Of a stretch of 21,284 bases of DNA, positions 6,634 through 14,192 are shown piece by piece. A program made the position numbers and the translations under genes. The stretch covers positions 1-21,284 of the forward strand of contig LJNA01000011.1 of the NCBI GenBank assembly GCA_001304365.1. The letters run 5' to 3'. The DNA comes from Syntrophobacter sp. DG_60 (lineage in GTDB: Bacteria; Desulfobacterota; Desulfofervidia; Desulfofervidales; DG-60). The notes under the pieces are model-generated. The model made no database searches, had not been told where the DNA came from, and saw only the letters and a program-made list of their open reading frames with translations. Each line of letters begins with the position of its first letter. Within the stretch, counting starts at the first letter, position 1.

Positions 6634-9365
6634 ATAATTGTATCAAAGTAGTTGGGGCCTCCCAGCACAATTTAAAAGATATAAGCTTTAATCTACCCAT
6701 AGGAAATATCACTGTAATCACAGGAGTTAGTGGTTCTGGAAAGTCCAGTCTGGCCTTTGATACATTATATGCAGAAGGACAAAGGAGATATATTGAAACT
6801 TTTTCCCCTTATGCACGCCAATTTATTGAGCGCATGGATAGGCCAAAAGTAGAGCGCATCGAAGGCATCCTACCGGCCATTGCCATTGATCAAAAAAATC
6901 CAGTGAAGACCTCTCGCTCCACTGTTGGTACTATGACTGAAATTACAGATTATGTAAAATTACTATTTTCTCAGATAGCAAGGCTTTATTGTGAAAGGTG
7001 CAATAGAGTTGTTACAGAGGACACCCCACAAAGTATATGGGAAAACATCAAAGATTATTCAGGAAAAAGAGCCATTTTAACTTTTCCTTATAAGGTAGAA
7101 AAACCAAATTTGGCAAGGCAAGCACTAATTCATCTGGGATTTGACCGGAGAGTAAAAGATGGAGAAATATCTTATTTAGAAGAGCTAGATTTAGAACCAG
7201 ATCAAGAGATTTCTATTCTCATAGACAGATTTTTTATAAAAGAGGGCGAAAAAAAGCGCATCTTGGATTCCTTAGAGCAAGCATTTAAATTCGGAAAGGG
7301 TCATGTTGGAGTAATGATTGAAAATGGAGACCTAAAATTTACTGATAAGCTTCATTGCCCCTATTGTGATATTGCCTACAAACAAACTGTCCCAAATCTA
7401 TTTTCCTTTAATAGCCCATTAGGGGCATGTGAGGTATGCCGTGGATTTGGGAAAATTATTGATATTGATCTAGATTTAGTAATTCCTGATAAAGGTAAGT
7501 CTTTGGCAGAAGGGGCCATTAAGCCCTGGAGGCAAGATACATATGAGTTTTCCGAGCTAATAGATTTTTGCCATAGATACAGAATACCTGTCGATATTCC
7601 ATTTTCCAAACTAAGAGAAACACATAAAAAAATGATCATAGAGGGACATGAAGATTATTATGGGATTAGGAGATTTTTTAGATGGCTAGAGACTAAAAGC
7701 TATAAGATGCACGTAAGGGTGTTTCTTTCCCGCTATAGAGGCTATTTTATATGCCCTGAATGTAAAGGGACAAGATTTAAAAAAGGGGCCTTACTATACA
7801 AAATAAAAGGTAAAAATATTGCTGAAATATATGCACCTAGCATTTCTTCTATCTATAAATTTTTTGAGGAATTGGAAAAAGATGTAGAAGACAACATAGC
7901 TGCCAAGCTTATTGTTGATGAGATTAATAGGCGCTTAAGGTATTTAATAGATGTGGGTTTAGGCTATCTTAATTTAGATAGGCAATCCCGGACCCTTTCA
8001 GGTGGAGAAGTGGCCAGGGTAAGCCTTACAAGGGCACTAGGTGCCTCCTTGGTAAATACCCTTTATGTCTTAGATGAACCAAGCATTGGCCTTCACCCAA
8101 GAGATAGTCATCGTTTAGTAAATATCTTAAAAAGGCTATCCGGTGAGAATACAGTTGTAGTTGTAGAGCACGATCCAGAGATTATTAAAAACTGTGATTA
8201 TATCTTAGACCTAGGGCCGGGGGCGGGTGAAGCTGGTGGGCAGATTATGTATTTTGGAAAAATAAAAGGCATTAAAAGTGCAACAAATTCATTAACTGCA
8301 GGCTACCTCACTGGTAGGCTATCTATCCCTGTTCCCAAAAAATATAGAATGCCTAATTCATGGTTATATATAAAGGGGGCAAAGGCGCACAATTTAAAGG
8401 GCATTGATATAAACATCCCACTGGGTGTGATGGCCTGTTTAACAGGAGTGTCTGGTTCTGGAAAAAGCACCCTTGCTGAAGAGATTATCTATAAGGGGAT
8501 AAAAAAAGAAAAGGGGCAATTTATAGGCAGACCAGGTGAATATAAGTCTGTTAAGGGTCTAGAAAGAATAAAGGATGCTATATTTGTCAATCAAAGCGCA
8601 ATTTCCGGGACCCCTAGGGCAAATCCAGCTACTTACCTAGGCTGTTTTGGCTTAATAAGGGAGATATTTTCCCACACAGAACAAGCAAAGGAGCACGGCT
8701 ATACAGCAGGCACATTTTCCTTTAATTCCCCAGGTGGTCGGTGTGAGGCATGTAAAGGAGAGGGGTTTGAAAAGATAGAGATGCAGTTTCTATCTGATGT
8801 CTATTTAACCTGCCCTAAGTGCCAAGGAAAGAGATATAAACCAGAAATTTTGGAAGTAAAATATAGAGGAAAAAACATTGCGGATGTCTTACAGATGAGC
8901 TTTAGTGAAGCATTAAGTTTTTTCTCTAATATAGACAAGATCTGTCGATGTTTTCAACCCATTTTTGCTGTGGGCTTAGAGTATCTAAGATTAGGACAGC
9001 CAATCAATACCTTATCTAGTGGTGAGGCACAAAGGTTAAAGCTGGCAAAATATATGAGCATAAAGGATAAAGGCCCCTACCTTTTTATCTTTGATGAACC
9101 CACCATTGGCTTGCACTTTGCTGACATTCAAAGGCTCCTTGGTGCCTTTAATGAACTTATAGAAAAAGGGCACTCCGTGCTAGTCATTGAACACAATCTA
9201 GACGTTATTAAATCAGCAGACTGTATAATCGATTTAGGCCCAGAGGGTGGTGAAGCAGGAGGTGAGATCGTTGCCCAAGGCGCACCAAAGGAGATCGCTA
9301 TGATAGATAATTCCCACACAGGAAGATATTTAAAGAGATACTTAATCAATGATTATTTATTATAG
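6612..9365 (+). CDS. uvrA: UvrA-family excinuclease ABC subunit A, divergent type
   Basis: UvrA is the damage-recognition ATPase of nucleotide excision repair. This 917-aa protein has two ABC modules. Module 1 has Walker A GVSGSGKS (38-45), signature LSGGE (about 463) and Walker B LYVLDEPSIGLHP (about 484). Module 2 has Walker A GVSGSGKS (about 612), signature LSSGEAQR (about 800) and LFIFDEPTIGLHF (about 823). Zinc modules are CPYC...CEVC (about 249-277) and CEAC...CPKC (about 711-737). The segment around 140-245 (KDGE...IDRFFIKEG...DSLEQAFKFGKG) resembles the UvrB-binding domain, so it is probably not a UvrA2. The conserved EQKTTSHNPRSTVGT segment of housekeeping UvrA reads DQKNPVKTSRSTVGT here, and the second signature is LSSGE, which suggests a divergent class or paralogue. 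It starts inside the preceding gene and its end overlaps the alkyltransferase gene. Confidence 0.93.
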   Translation: MEKEALLNNCIKVVGASQHNLKDISFNLPIGNITVITGVSGSGKSSLAFDTLYAEGQRRYIETFSPYARQFIERMDRPKVERIEGILPAIAIDQKNPVKTSRSTVGTMTEITDYVKLLFSQIARLYCERCNRVVTEDTPQSIWENIKDYSGKRAILTFPYKVEKPNLARQALIHLGFDRRVKDGEISYLEELDLEPDQEISILIDRFFIKEGEKKRILDSLEQAFKFGKGHVGVMIENGDLKFTDKLHCPYCDIAYKQTVPNLFSFNSPLGACEVCRGFGKIIDIDLDLVIPDKGKSLAEGAIKPWRQDTYEFSELIDFCHRYRIPVDIPFSKLRETHKKMIIEGHEDYYGIRRFFRWLETKSYKMHVRVFLSRYRGYFICPECKGTRFKKGALLYKIKGKNIAEIYAPSISSIYKFFEELEKDVEDNIAAKLIVDEINRRLRYLIDVGLGYLNLDRQSRTLSGGEVARVSLTRALGASLVNTLYVLDEPSIGLHPRDSHRLVNILKRLSGENTVVVVEHDPEIIKNCDYILDLGPGAGEAGGQIMYFGKIKGIKSATNSLTAGYLTGRLSIPVPKKYRMPNSWLYIKGAKAHNLKGIDINIPLGVMACLTGVSGSGKSTLAEEIIYKGIKKEKGQFIGRPGEYKSVKGLERIKDAIFVNQSAISGTPRANPATYLGCFGLIREIFSHTEQAKEHGYTAGTFSFNSPGGRCEACKGEGFEKIEMQFLSDVYLTCPKCQGKRYKPEILEVKYRGKNIADVLQMSFSEALSFFSNIDKICRCFQPIFAVGLEYLRLGQPINTLSSGEAQRLKLAKYMSIKDKGPYLFIFDEPTIGLHFADIQRLLGAFNELIEKGHSVLVIEHNLDVIKSADCIIDLGPEGGEAGGEIVAQGAPKEIAMIDNSHTGRYLKRYLINDYLL

Positions 9366-9891
9366 GGCATTTTTTACCCATTTAGGTAAATTTTGTTTAT
9401 TTTCCAACAAAGATGGCATCTGTGGTCTGGTGTTTCCTGATCTTGCCTCAAAAGAATTGCTGCCCCTTTCTAAAGCACATTGTTTAAATCACTTCAGAAG
9501 GCACTTAGGCAAATTTTCATTAAAAGAGGCAAATCACTTAGACCCTATAATTGCTCAAATCAGGGCATATCTTAAAGGTGATCAAAGGTCTTTATCTACA
9601 ACTCTAAATTTGATAGGTACACCTTTCCAAAAACGGGTTTGGCAGGCAATAAAGGACATCCCATATGGGGAAACTATTAGTTATAAAAAATTGGCCCAGG
9701 TGGTAAACTGCAAAGGATATCGTGCTGTAGCAAGGGCATGCAGTGCCAATCCCATACCACTTTTCATCCCATGTCATAGAGTGGTAGGAGAAAGGGAGGT
9801 TGGTGGTTTTTATCCCGGCACCAGTTGGAAGCTATTCTTACTTAAGTTAGAGAATATTTTAAATTTTGGACAAACTACCTTGACAAGATGA
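9349..9891 (+). CDS. ogt: Methylated-DNA--protein-cysteine methyltransferase (Ogt/MGMT)
   Basis: This 180-aa suicide repair protein transfers alkyl groups from O6-alkylguanine in DNA to its own cysteine. The active site is PCHRVV with C142. The DNA-binding helix-turn-helix region is FQKRVWQAIKDIPYGETISYKKLA, and the arginine finger lies in CKGYRAVARACSANPIP. The C-terminal GGFYPGTSWKLFLLKLE matches the usual GG(Y/F)xGGxxRKxxLLxLE with small changes. The N-terminal domain (1-85) is poorly conserved, as is normal. The ATG at 9349 lies inside the uvrA end (17-nt overlap), which implies coupled translation in a repair operon. It has no Ada-type transcription factor domain, so it does not act as an adaptive-response regulator. 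Confidence 0.95.
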   Translation: MIIYYRAFFTHLGKFCLFSNKDGICGLVFPDLASKELLPLSKAHCLNHFRRHLGKFSLKEANHLDPIIAQIRAYLKGDQRSLSTTLNLIGTPFQKRVWQAIKDIPYGETISYKKLAQVVNCKGYRAVARACSANPIPLFIPCHRVVGEREVGGFYPGTSWKLFLLKLENILNFGQTTLTR

Positions 9892-9908
9892 AAGTTAAAG
9901 ATTATATA
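9880..9908 (+). promoter_or_regulatory. Near-consensus promoter for the polyamine operon
   Basis: TTGACA (9880-9885), a 17-nt spacer and TATATA (9903-9908) overlap the end of the alkyltransferase gene. The expected start near 9915 leaves a leader of about 325 nt before the ornithine decarboxylase ATG at 10240, so the spermidine genes are probably transcribed separately from the repair genes. Confidence 0.7.
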
Positions 9909-9914
9909 GGAAAA

Positions 9915-10239
9915 GTTTAAAAGTGGCTTAAACAAAGGAGGTGTAATTAACCGTTATGGGCTGAGAAAAACATTAAAGGGGGAGGCATGAAAACCATTAC
10001 CAAATTCGGCCGACATTTAGTGGATCGTAAGAAAAAAAGTGTCGGCTCAATTTTTCATATCTCAAATAATTCTCAAAATTTATCACCTTTTTATCTAACC
10101 AAGTCTATAGCCATTTTCCAGGATTATATAAATAATATTCGTATTTTTCCTGGATTTCCATCTATAAGTCCCAGTCTTTAGGAAAAAAAGAGACTTAGCT
10201 TTTTAAAATATTTAGAATATTAAAAAGAGTGGGTATCTT
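9915..10239 (+). promoter_or_regulatory. Long structured leader upstream of ornithine decarboxylase
   Basis: This stretch has no recognised gene. It holds a strong ribosome site AAAGGAGGTG (9934-9943) not followed by a well-spaced long ORF; the nearest ATG (9956) gives only Met-Gly-stop. A hairpin GCCGACA (10009-10015) / TGTCGGC (10040-10046), followed by TCAATTTTT, is a candidate attenuator. A second possible hairpin is CCAGGA (10118-10123) / TCCTGG (10148-10153). Near 10200-10225 there is an AT-rich imperfect inverted repeat. No known riboswitch class was recognised. Confidence 0.5.
9987..10181 (+). CDS. Possible leader ORF, 64 aa, upstream of ornithine decarboxylase
   Basis: The ATG at 9987 follows GGGGGAGGC with almost no spacer and opens a 64-codon frame ending at TAG 10179-10181. 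The product is basic at its N-terminus (RHLVDRKKK) and Ser/Pro/Phe-rich at its C-terminus, and matches no family I know. The TGA of a 14-codon frame entered at ATT 9946, five nt after the GGAGG site, overlaps this ATG as ATGA. It may be a regulatory leader like speFL before speF in enterobacteria, or chance. The attenuator-like hairpin 10009-10046 lies inside it. Confidence 0.25.
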   Translation: MKTITKFGRHLVDRKKKSVGSIFHISNNSQNLSPFYLTKSIAIFQDYINNIRIFPGFPSISPSL

Positions 10240-11367
10240 ATGTTAGCTAAGCCAAATATTTCTTTTACTGAAGCTAAGGCCCTTTCTAAGGGGATAGAAA
10301 CCCCTTTCCTAGTGGTTTCTAAAAAGAAGATTGAGGAAAATTATACTAGGTTGAATTTAGCCTTAAAAAAAAGAGTGGGGCTTTTCTATGCAGTTAAGGC
10401 AAATCCTATTATTGAAATTATTGAAATTATCAAAAACATAGGGGGAGGATTTGAAGTCAGCTCCATAGAGGAGTTTCGTTTAGTGATGGACTTGAATATA
10501 TCTTCAGATAAAATCTTTTATAGTACACCTGTAAAAAAGAAGAGTGAAATCTCATATTTTTGCAAGCAAGGTATTGATTTGTTTGTGTTTGATAATGAAG
10601 CAGAAATAGAAAAGATTGCTCAATGTGCACCAAAGAGCCAAGTCATGCTTCGCATTCAAACTAAGGGAAATAACAGTTTAATCAATCTCTCCTTTAAATT
10701 CGGGGCAGAGCCTAAAGATGCCCTATATCTTTTAGAAAGGGGCAAAGAGATGGGACTATATCCACGGGGCTTATGCTTCCATGTAGGCTCTCAATGTTTT
10801 TGCCCACAAAGCTATATTGATGCCATAAAATTATGTCATGAAATATTTAAAGTAGCAGACAGCCGGGGAATTCATTTAGATTTATTGAATATTGGGGGTG
10901 GTTTTCCCATAGGTTATCGAAAGCAAGTACCAGATATAGATATATTCTGCAAACCTATCAATGAGGCTTTGAAACATTATTTTTATAGTAATAATGTTGA
11001 AGTAGTTGCTGAGCCAGGCCGATTTATCTGCGCTGATGCCTTTACATTAGTAGCTAAGGTAATAGGTAAAAGCATCAGAAATAATAAGCCTTGGTATTAT
11101 ATGGATGATGGTTTATATGGAAGCTTTTCAGGGCGCGTATACGACAAAGGAGACTATCTTATCCTAACCGAGAAAGACGGGTATAAAACTCCATCTGTTT
11201 TGGCAGGGCCTACTTGTGATTCATTTGATGTCATTTATAAAGATTATGACCTGCCAAATTTGAATATAGATGATTTGATTCTAGTGCCGGGCATGGGCGC
11301 TTACACTATCGCCAGTGCCTCAACATTTAACGGTTTTAAAAGGGCTAAAATACTTGTTGTAGATTAA
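10240..11367 (+). CDS. Ornithine decarboxylase (PLP group IV, alanine-racemase fold)
   Basis: This 375-aa enzyme converts ornithine to putrescine, the first step of the spermidine pathway encoded here. It has the two-domain ODC/DapDC fold. The PLP lysine is K53 in FYAVKANP, followed by GGGFEVSS, the substrate helix HVGSQC, the phosphate loop NIGGGFPIGY, and AEPGRF. The C-terminal GPTCDSFD carries the ODC active-site Cys, and GAYTIASASTFNGF is typical of eukaryotic-type ODC. These features favour ODC over diaminopimelate, arginine or carboxynorspermidine decarboxylase; some homologues also accept lysine. It is followed after 11 nt by spermidine synthase. The ribosome site (AGAGTGGG) is modest, perhaps because translation is controlled by the leader. 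Confidence 0.9.
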   Translation: MLAKPNISFTEAKALSKGIETPFLVVSKKKIEENYTRLNLALKKRVGLFYAVKANPIIEIIEIIKNIGGGFEVSSIEEFRLVMDLNISSDKIFYSTPVKKKSEISYFCKQGIDLFVFDNEAEIEKIAQCAPKSQVMLRIQTKGNNSLINLSFKFGAEPKDALYLLERGKEMGLYPRGLCFHVGSQCFCPQSYIDAIKLCHEIFKVADSRGIHLDLLNIGGGFPIGYRKQVPDIDIFCKPINEALKHYFYSNNVEVVAEPGRFICADAFTLVAKVIGKSIRNNKPWYYMDDGLYGSFSGRVYDKGDYLILTEKDGYKTPSVLAGPTCDSFDVIYKDYDLPNLNIDDLILVPGMGAYTIASASTFNGFKRAKILVVD

Positions 11368-11378
11368 AAGGGACGTTT

Positions 11379-12260
11379 ATGGGTAAAGAGCACATCCGAG
11401 AAAATTCTATGAAAAATCTGTGGAATGTCTGGTTTACCGAACTACACCGTCAGCAAGTGGGACTCTCTATAAAGGTAAAGCGCTGCATCTATAGTGGAGA
11501 AAGCCCTTATCAACGGATAGACGTATTAGACACCTATGAGTTTGGGCGGATGTTAGTATTATATGGCTCTATCATGCTTACAGAAAGGGATGAATTTATT
11601 TACCATGAGATGATCTCTCATGTACCTTTGTTTGTTCACCCTTCACCTGAAAAGGTACTTATTGTAGGTGGAGGAGATGGAGGCAGTCTAAGAGAAGTAT
11701 TAAGACACAAAGGGGTTAAAGAGGTTCATTTAGTTGAGATCGACAAGATGGTCATAGAGGTTAGTAAAAGGCATTTTCCTGCTATTTCTATAGGCTTTGA
11801 TGACCCTAGGGCCTGCGTTTTTATAGAAGATGGTTTAAATTTTTTGAAAAGGACAAAAAATCTCTATGACATCATTATAGTGGATTCACCAGATCCTATT
11901 GGTCCTGGGGAACGGCTTTTCCAAAAAGAGTTTCACCAATTGATTTATAAGGTCTTAAAAGAAGATGGGATCTTTGTGGGACAATCTGAGTCCCCTCTTT
12001 TCCATCAGCGTACTATAAGGCTAATGTATAAAAATTTAAGGGACATTTTCCCTTTAGTAGCTATGTATACGGCATACGTCCCTACATATCCCAGTGGCCT
12101 GTGGAGTTTTGCCTTCTGTTCAAAACGCTATCACCCAATAAATGACTTTGATAAAAACAGGGTAGAGGCCACAGATATATGTGCAAATTATTATAATCCT
12201 GGTGTACATCGAGCATCCTTTGCACTTCCCAATTTTGTAGAACAGTTGCTCAAGACTTAA
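11379..12260 (+). CDS. speE: Spermidine synthase (polyamine aminopropyltransferase)
   Basis: This 293-aa enzyme transfers the aminopropyl group from decarboxylated AdoMet to putrescine, giving spermidine and methylthioadenosine. Family marks are WFTELH near the N-terminus, SPYQRIDVLDT, LTERDEFIYHEM, the nucleotide loop VGGGDGGSLREVL, VEIDKMVIE, the active-site DSPDPIGP (usually DSTDPxGP), and YVPTYPSGLWSF. The called start is ATG 11379 with GGGACG upstream. A second ATG at 11409 (MKNLWNVWF) would give a 283-aa protein nearer the usual N-terminus, so the exact start is uncertain. Its neighbours supply both substrates: ornithine decarboxylase makes putrescine and the AdoMet decarboxylase downstream makes the aminopropyl donor. 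Confidence 0.94.
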   Translation: MGKEHIRENSMKNLWNVWFTELHRQQVGLSIKVKRCIYSGESPYQRIDVLDTYEFGRMLVLYGSIMLTERDEFIYHEMISHVPLFVHPSPEKVLIVGGGDGGSLREVLRHKGVKEVHLVEIDKMVIEVSKRHFPAISIGFDDPRACVFIEDGLNFLKRTKNLYDIIIVDSPDPIGPGERLFQKEFHQLIYKVLKEDGIFVGQSESPLFHQRTIRLMYKNLRDIFPLVAMYTAYVPTYPSGLWSFAFCSKRYHPINDFDKNRVEATDICANYYNPGVHRASFALPNFVEQLLKT

Positions 12261-12289
12261 TTTTATAAAGATAAAAAAAGGGGGATAAA

Positions 12290-12730
12290 GTGAAACGGCC
12301 AGCATTGGGACAACAACTGATCTTAGATGGTTATGGTTGTAATTTAAAAAGATTAGTAGATCAAAACTTCATTTGGCACTTTTTGGATACCTGTCCAATG
12401 GAGATAGAAATGACTAAGGTTTCTATTCCTCATGTATTTGAAATGAAGACAAGAGGTTCAGAGAACTGGGGATATTCTGGTTTTGTACTATTGGCTGAAA
12501 GTCATATCTTTATACATACCTTCCCTAATAGAAGATCCCTTAATTTAGATATATTTTCTTGTAAGCCTTTTGATGAAAAAAGGGCTATTAAATACGCAGC
12601 TAATCTTTTTTCTATAAAGGAAAAGAGGGTCAGACAGCTTGATAGAGGCATTGAATTTCCGTTAGAGGAAGCTAAGAAAATAATAAGCACACATCGTGAG
12701 ATTTATAAATCAATTACTCAAAATCCATAG
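12290..12730 (+). CDS. S-adenosylmethionine decarboxylase proenzyme (SpeD/SpeH, short prokaryotic type)
   Basis: This 146-aa pyruvoyl enzyme makes decarboxylated AdoMet for spermidine synthase. The proenzyme should cut itself between E70 and S71 (LLAESHIFIHT), turning S71 into the pyruvoyl group. The other catalytic residues keep their spacing: H76 five after the Ser and C91 twenty after it, as in the Thermotoga-type enzyme (S63, H68, C83). The usual HTWPE is HTFPN here, so the Glu after the catalytic His region is lost. Some SpeD homologues have become ornithine or arginine decarboxylases, but a separate ODC in the operon favours AdoMet decarboxylase. The start is set by the GTG/ATG region: ORF 12290 begins GTG after AAAGGGGGAT. 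The 3' end overlaps the opposite-strand yibQ-like gene by 17 nt. Confidence 0.9.
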   Translation: MKRPALGQQLILDGYGCNLKRLVDQNFIWHFLDTCPMEIEMTKVSIPHVFEMKTRGSENWGYSGFVLLAESHIFIHTFPNRRSLNLDIFSCKPFDEKRAIKYAANLFSIKEKRVRQLDRGIEFPLEEAKKIISTHREIYKSITQNP

Positions 12731-13922
12731 GATATTGAGTAATTACTGGATTTGCCTTACTGACTCTAAGGCGATCCTGCTGCCTTATGACTTCTGATAC
12801 AGGCACAACATTAAAATCCCTTTCTAGTTCTGGCATGGCCTTTGCTAACACCATGATGGTGGTGATATAAGGGTGACAAATGGCTACTGCAGTACCTTTA
12901 TAGGTTGCCCTTCTCTTGAGGGTATCCAGGCGCTTTTTAATGCCTAGAACATCAAGGGTGGCATCCAAAAATACATCACGTCTAGTGGCAGGGATGCCTA
13001 ATTGTAAGGCCATTTTATAAGCCACAGATTTAGGTGTAGTTAAGCTATCTACAAAAAAAAGGTCATTCTTTTCAATCTCTTTTAAGAGTGACATCATGTG
13101 GATTTTGTCTTGGGTAAACTTAGAACCCATATGGTTATTTACACCTTCAACATATGCCAAGGCATTCAAATCGGCATCAAGTTGTTTTAACAAGGCCAAA
13201 GGTGACATACTCAAAAGCAGCGCACCTGGGCCTGGATTGATTTTGGGATAACCTAGAGGCTCCATAGGTAAATGAAGCATTATTTCCTCATCATTATTTC
13301 TTAAGAGTTGTGTAATCTTTTTAGAATATGGCCCCCAAGGCAGGACAGAATAGGTAAGTGGTGCCTTTAAGGCAATTAGTTGTTGAACTGCCTCTAGATC
13401 ATAACCTAAATCATCTACAATAATGGCAATATAGGGTTTATGTAAAGGTGGGAGAAAGATGGGCAGTCGGGCATCAAATACAAGGTAATGGGTAGTCAAG
13501 TTGTGCCACGATATATAAATACCGAGCCTATGCGTTTTTTGGCAAAATTTTATGCCTAGTCCGGGAAAATCATCAAGACATTCATTAAATGTTTGTTTAA
13601 CCTTAGAAAAGGGTAAGGTAAAGGGTTTCTTAATCATTATTTTAGTAAAGGAATAAGTTTCCCCTTGAGATGTCCTTTCAAATATTGCTTGTTTAATGCG
13701 TCTTTCCTCGATGCCCAGGGAAGAAAGAGAAAAGAAGACTAAATCATCAATGCCTAAAATGGTCTCTTCTAAAGAGGACTGAGCATAATCTTCATAGATA
13801 TGATGCCATCTGGCTTCCGGCTTTGCCTTTAACAAAAAAATTACTACCCCGCTGCAAATCAATAGCCACAGGAAAACAAAAGAGGCAATTTTGATTTTTA
13901 AGCTATTATTTATTTTTATCAC
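12714..13922 (-). CDS. Divergent polysaccharide deacetylase (YibQ/DUF610-like), membrane-anchored
   Basis: This 402-aa protein has an N-terminal transmembrane segment (about residues 9-31, SFVFLWLLICSGVVIFLL), a variable region, then a divergent polysaccharide deacetylase domain from about residue 165. Motifs are PYIAIIVDDLGYD, APLTYSVLPWGPYSK, EIMLHLPMEPLGYP, NNHMGSKFT, FFVDSLTTPKSVA and AICHPYITTI, as in PF04748. It should act on the outer side of the cytoplasmic membrane on peptidoglycan or a related glycan; the precise substrate of the family is not settled. It commonly occurs beside ctpA and envC, as here, though separated from ctpA by a 270-nt gap holding a palindromic element. It converges on the AdoMet decarboxylase gene with overlapping 3' ends. 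Confidence 0.88.
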   Translation of the reverse strand: MIKINNSLKIKIASFVFLWLLICSGVVIFLLKAKPEARWHHIYEDYAQSSLEETILGIDDLVFFSLSSLGIEERRIKQAIFERTSQGETYSFTKIMIKKPFTLPFSKVKQTFNECLDDFPGLGIKFCQKTHRLGIYISWHNLTTHYLVFDARLPIFLPPLHKPYIAIIVDDLGYDLEAVQQLIALKAPLTYSVLPWGPYSKKITQLLRNNDEEIMLHLPMEPLGYPKINPGPGALLLSMSPLALLKQLDADLNALAYVEGVNNHMGSKFTQDKIHMMSLLKEIEKNDLFFVDSLTTPKSVAYKMALQLGIPATRRDVFLDATLDVLGIKKRLDTLKRRATYKGTAVAICHPYITTIMVLAKAMPELERDFNVVPVSEVIRQQDRLRVSKANPVITQYPMDFE

Positions 13923-13930
13923 ATTAAATT

Positions 13931-14112
13931 TTAAATCCTAAGCACCGAATTCTAAACAAATCCAAATTTCAAATGTTCAAAATCCAAAACTGTCTGCCCT
14001 TGAAGACCAGACGGAAGGCCTTCAGCCCCAGAGGCTCTTCGGGCTTCCTGTCTTGGTCATTTGAATTTTGGTCATTCGAATTTGTTTAGGATTTCGGATT
14101 TGGGATTTAGTA
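13931..14112. repeat. Imperfect palindromic intergenic element of about 180 bp
   Basis: The left arm (about 13931-13975, core TAAACAAATCC) and the right arm (about 14059-14112, core GAATTTGTTTAGGATTT) are imperfect inverted copies rich in A and T. They flank a GC-rich centre (about 13991-14055) with its own nested pairings, such as GTCTG/CAGAC, GACGGAAG/CTTCCTGTC and AGCC/GGCT. There is no ORF, and the rest of the gap (14113-14192) is plain pyrimidine-rich sequence. It resembles short dispersed palindromic (REP- or MITE-like) elements with arms such as AAATCCTAAACAAATTCGAA seen between genes in many environmental genomes. Confidence 0.65.
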
Positions 14113-14192
14113 CTTTTCTCAGTTCCATCATTTATCAATCTCTACCAATCTCTTTCTATCTCCATTTGTTTGCTTTAATCAGGTTATTGTTG

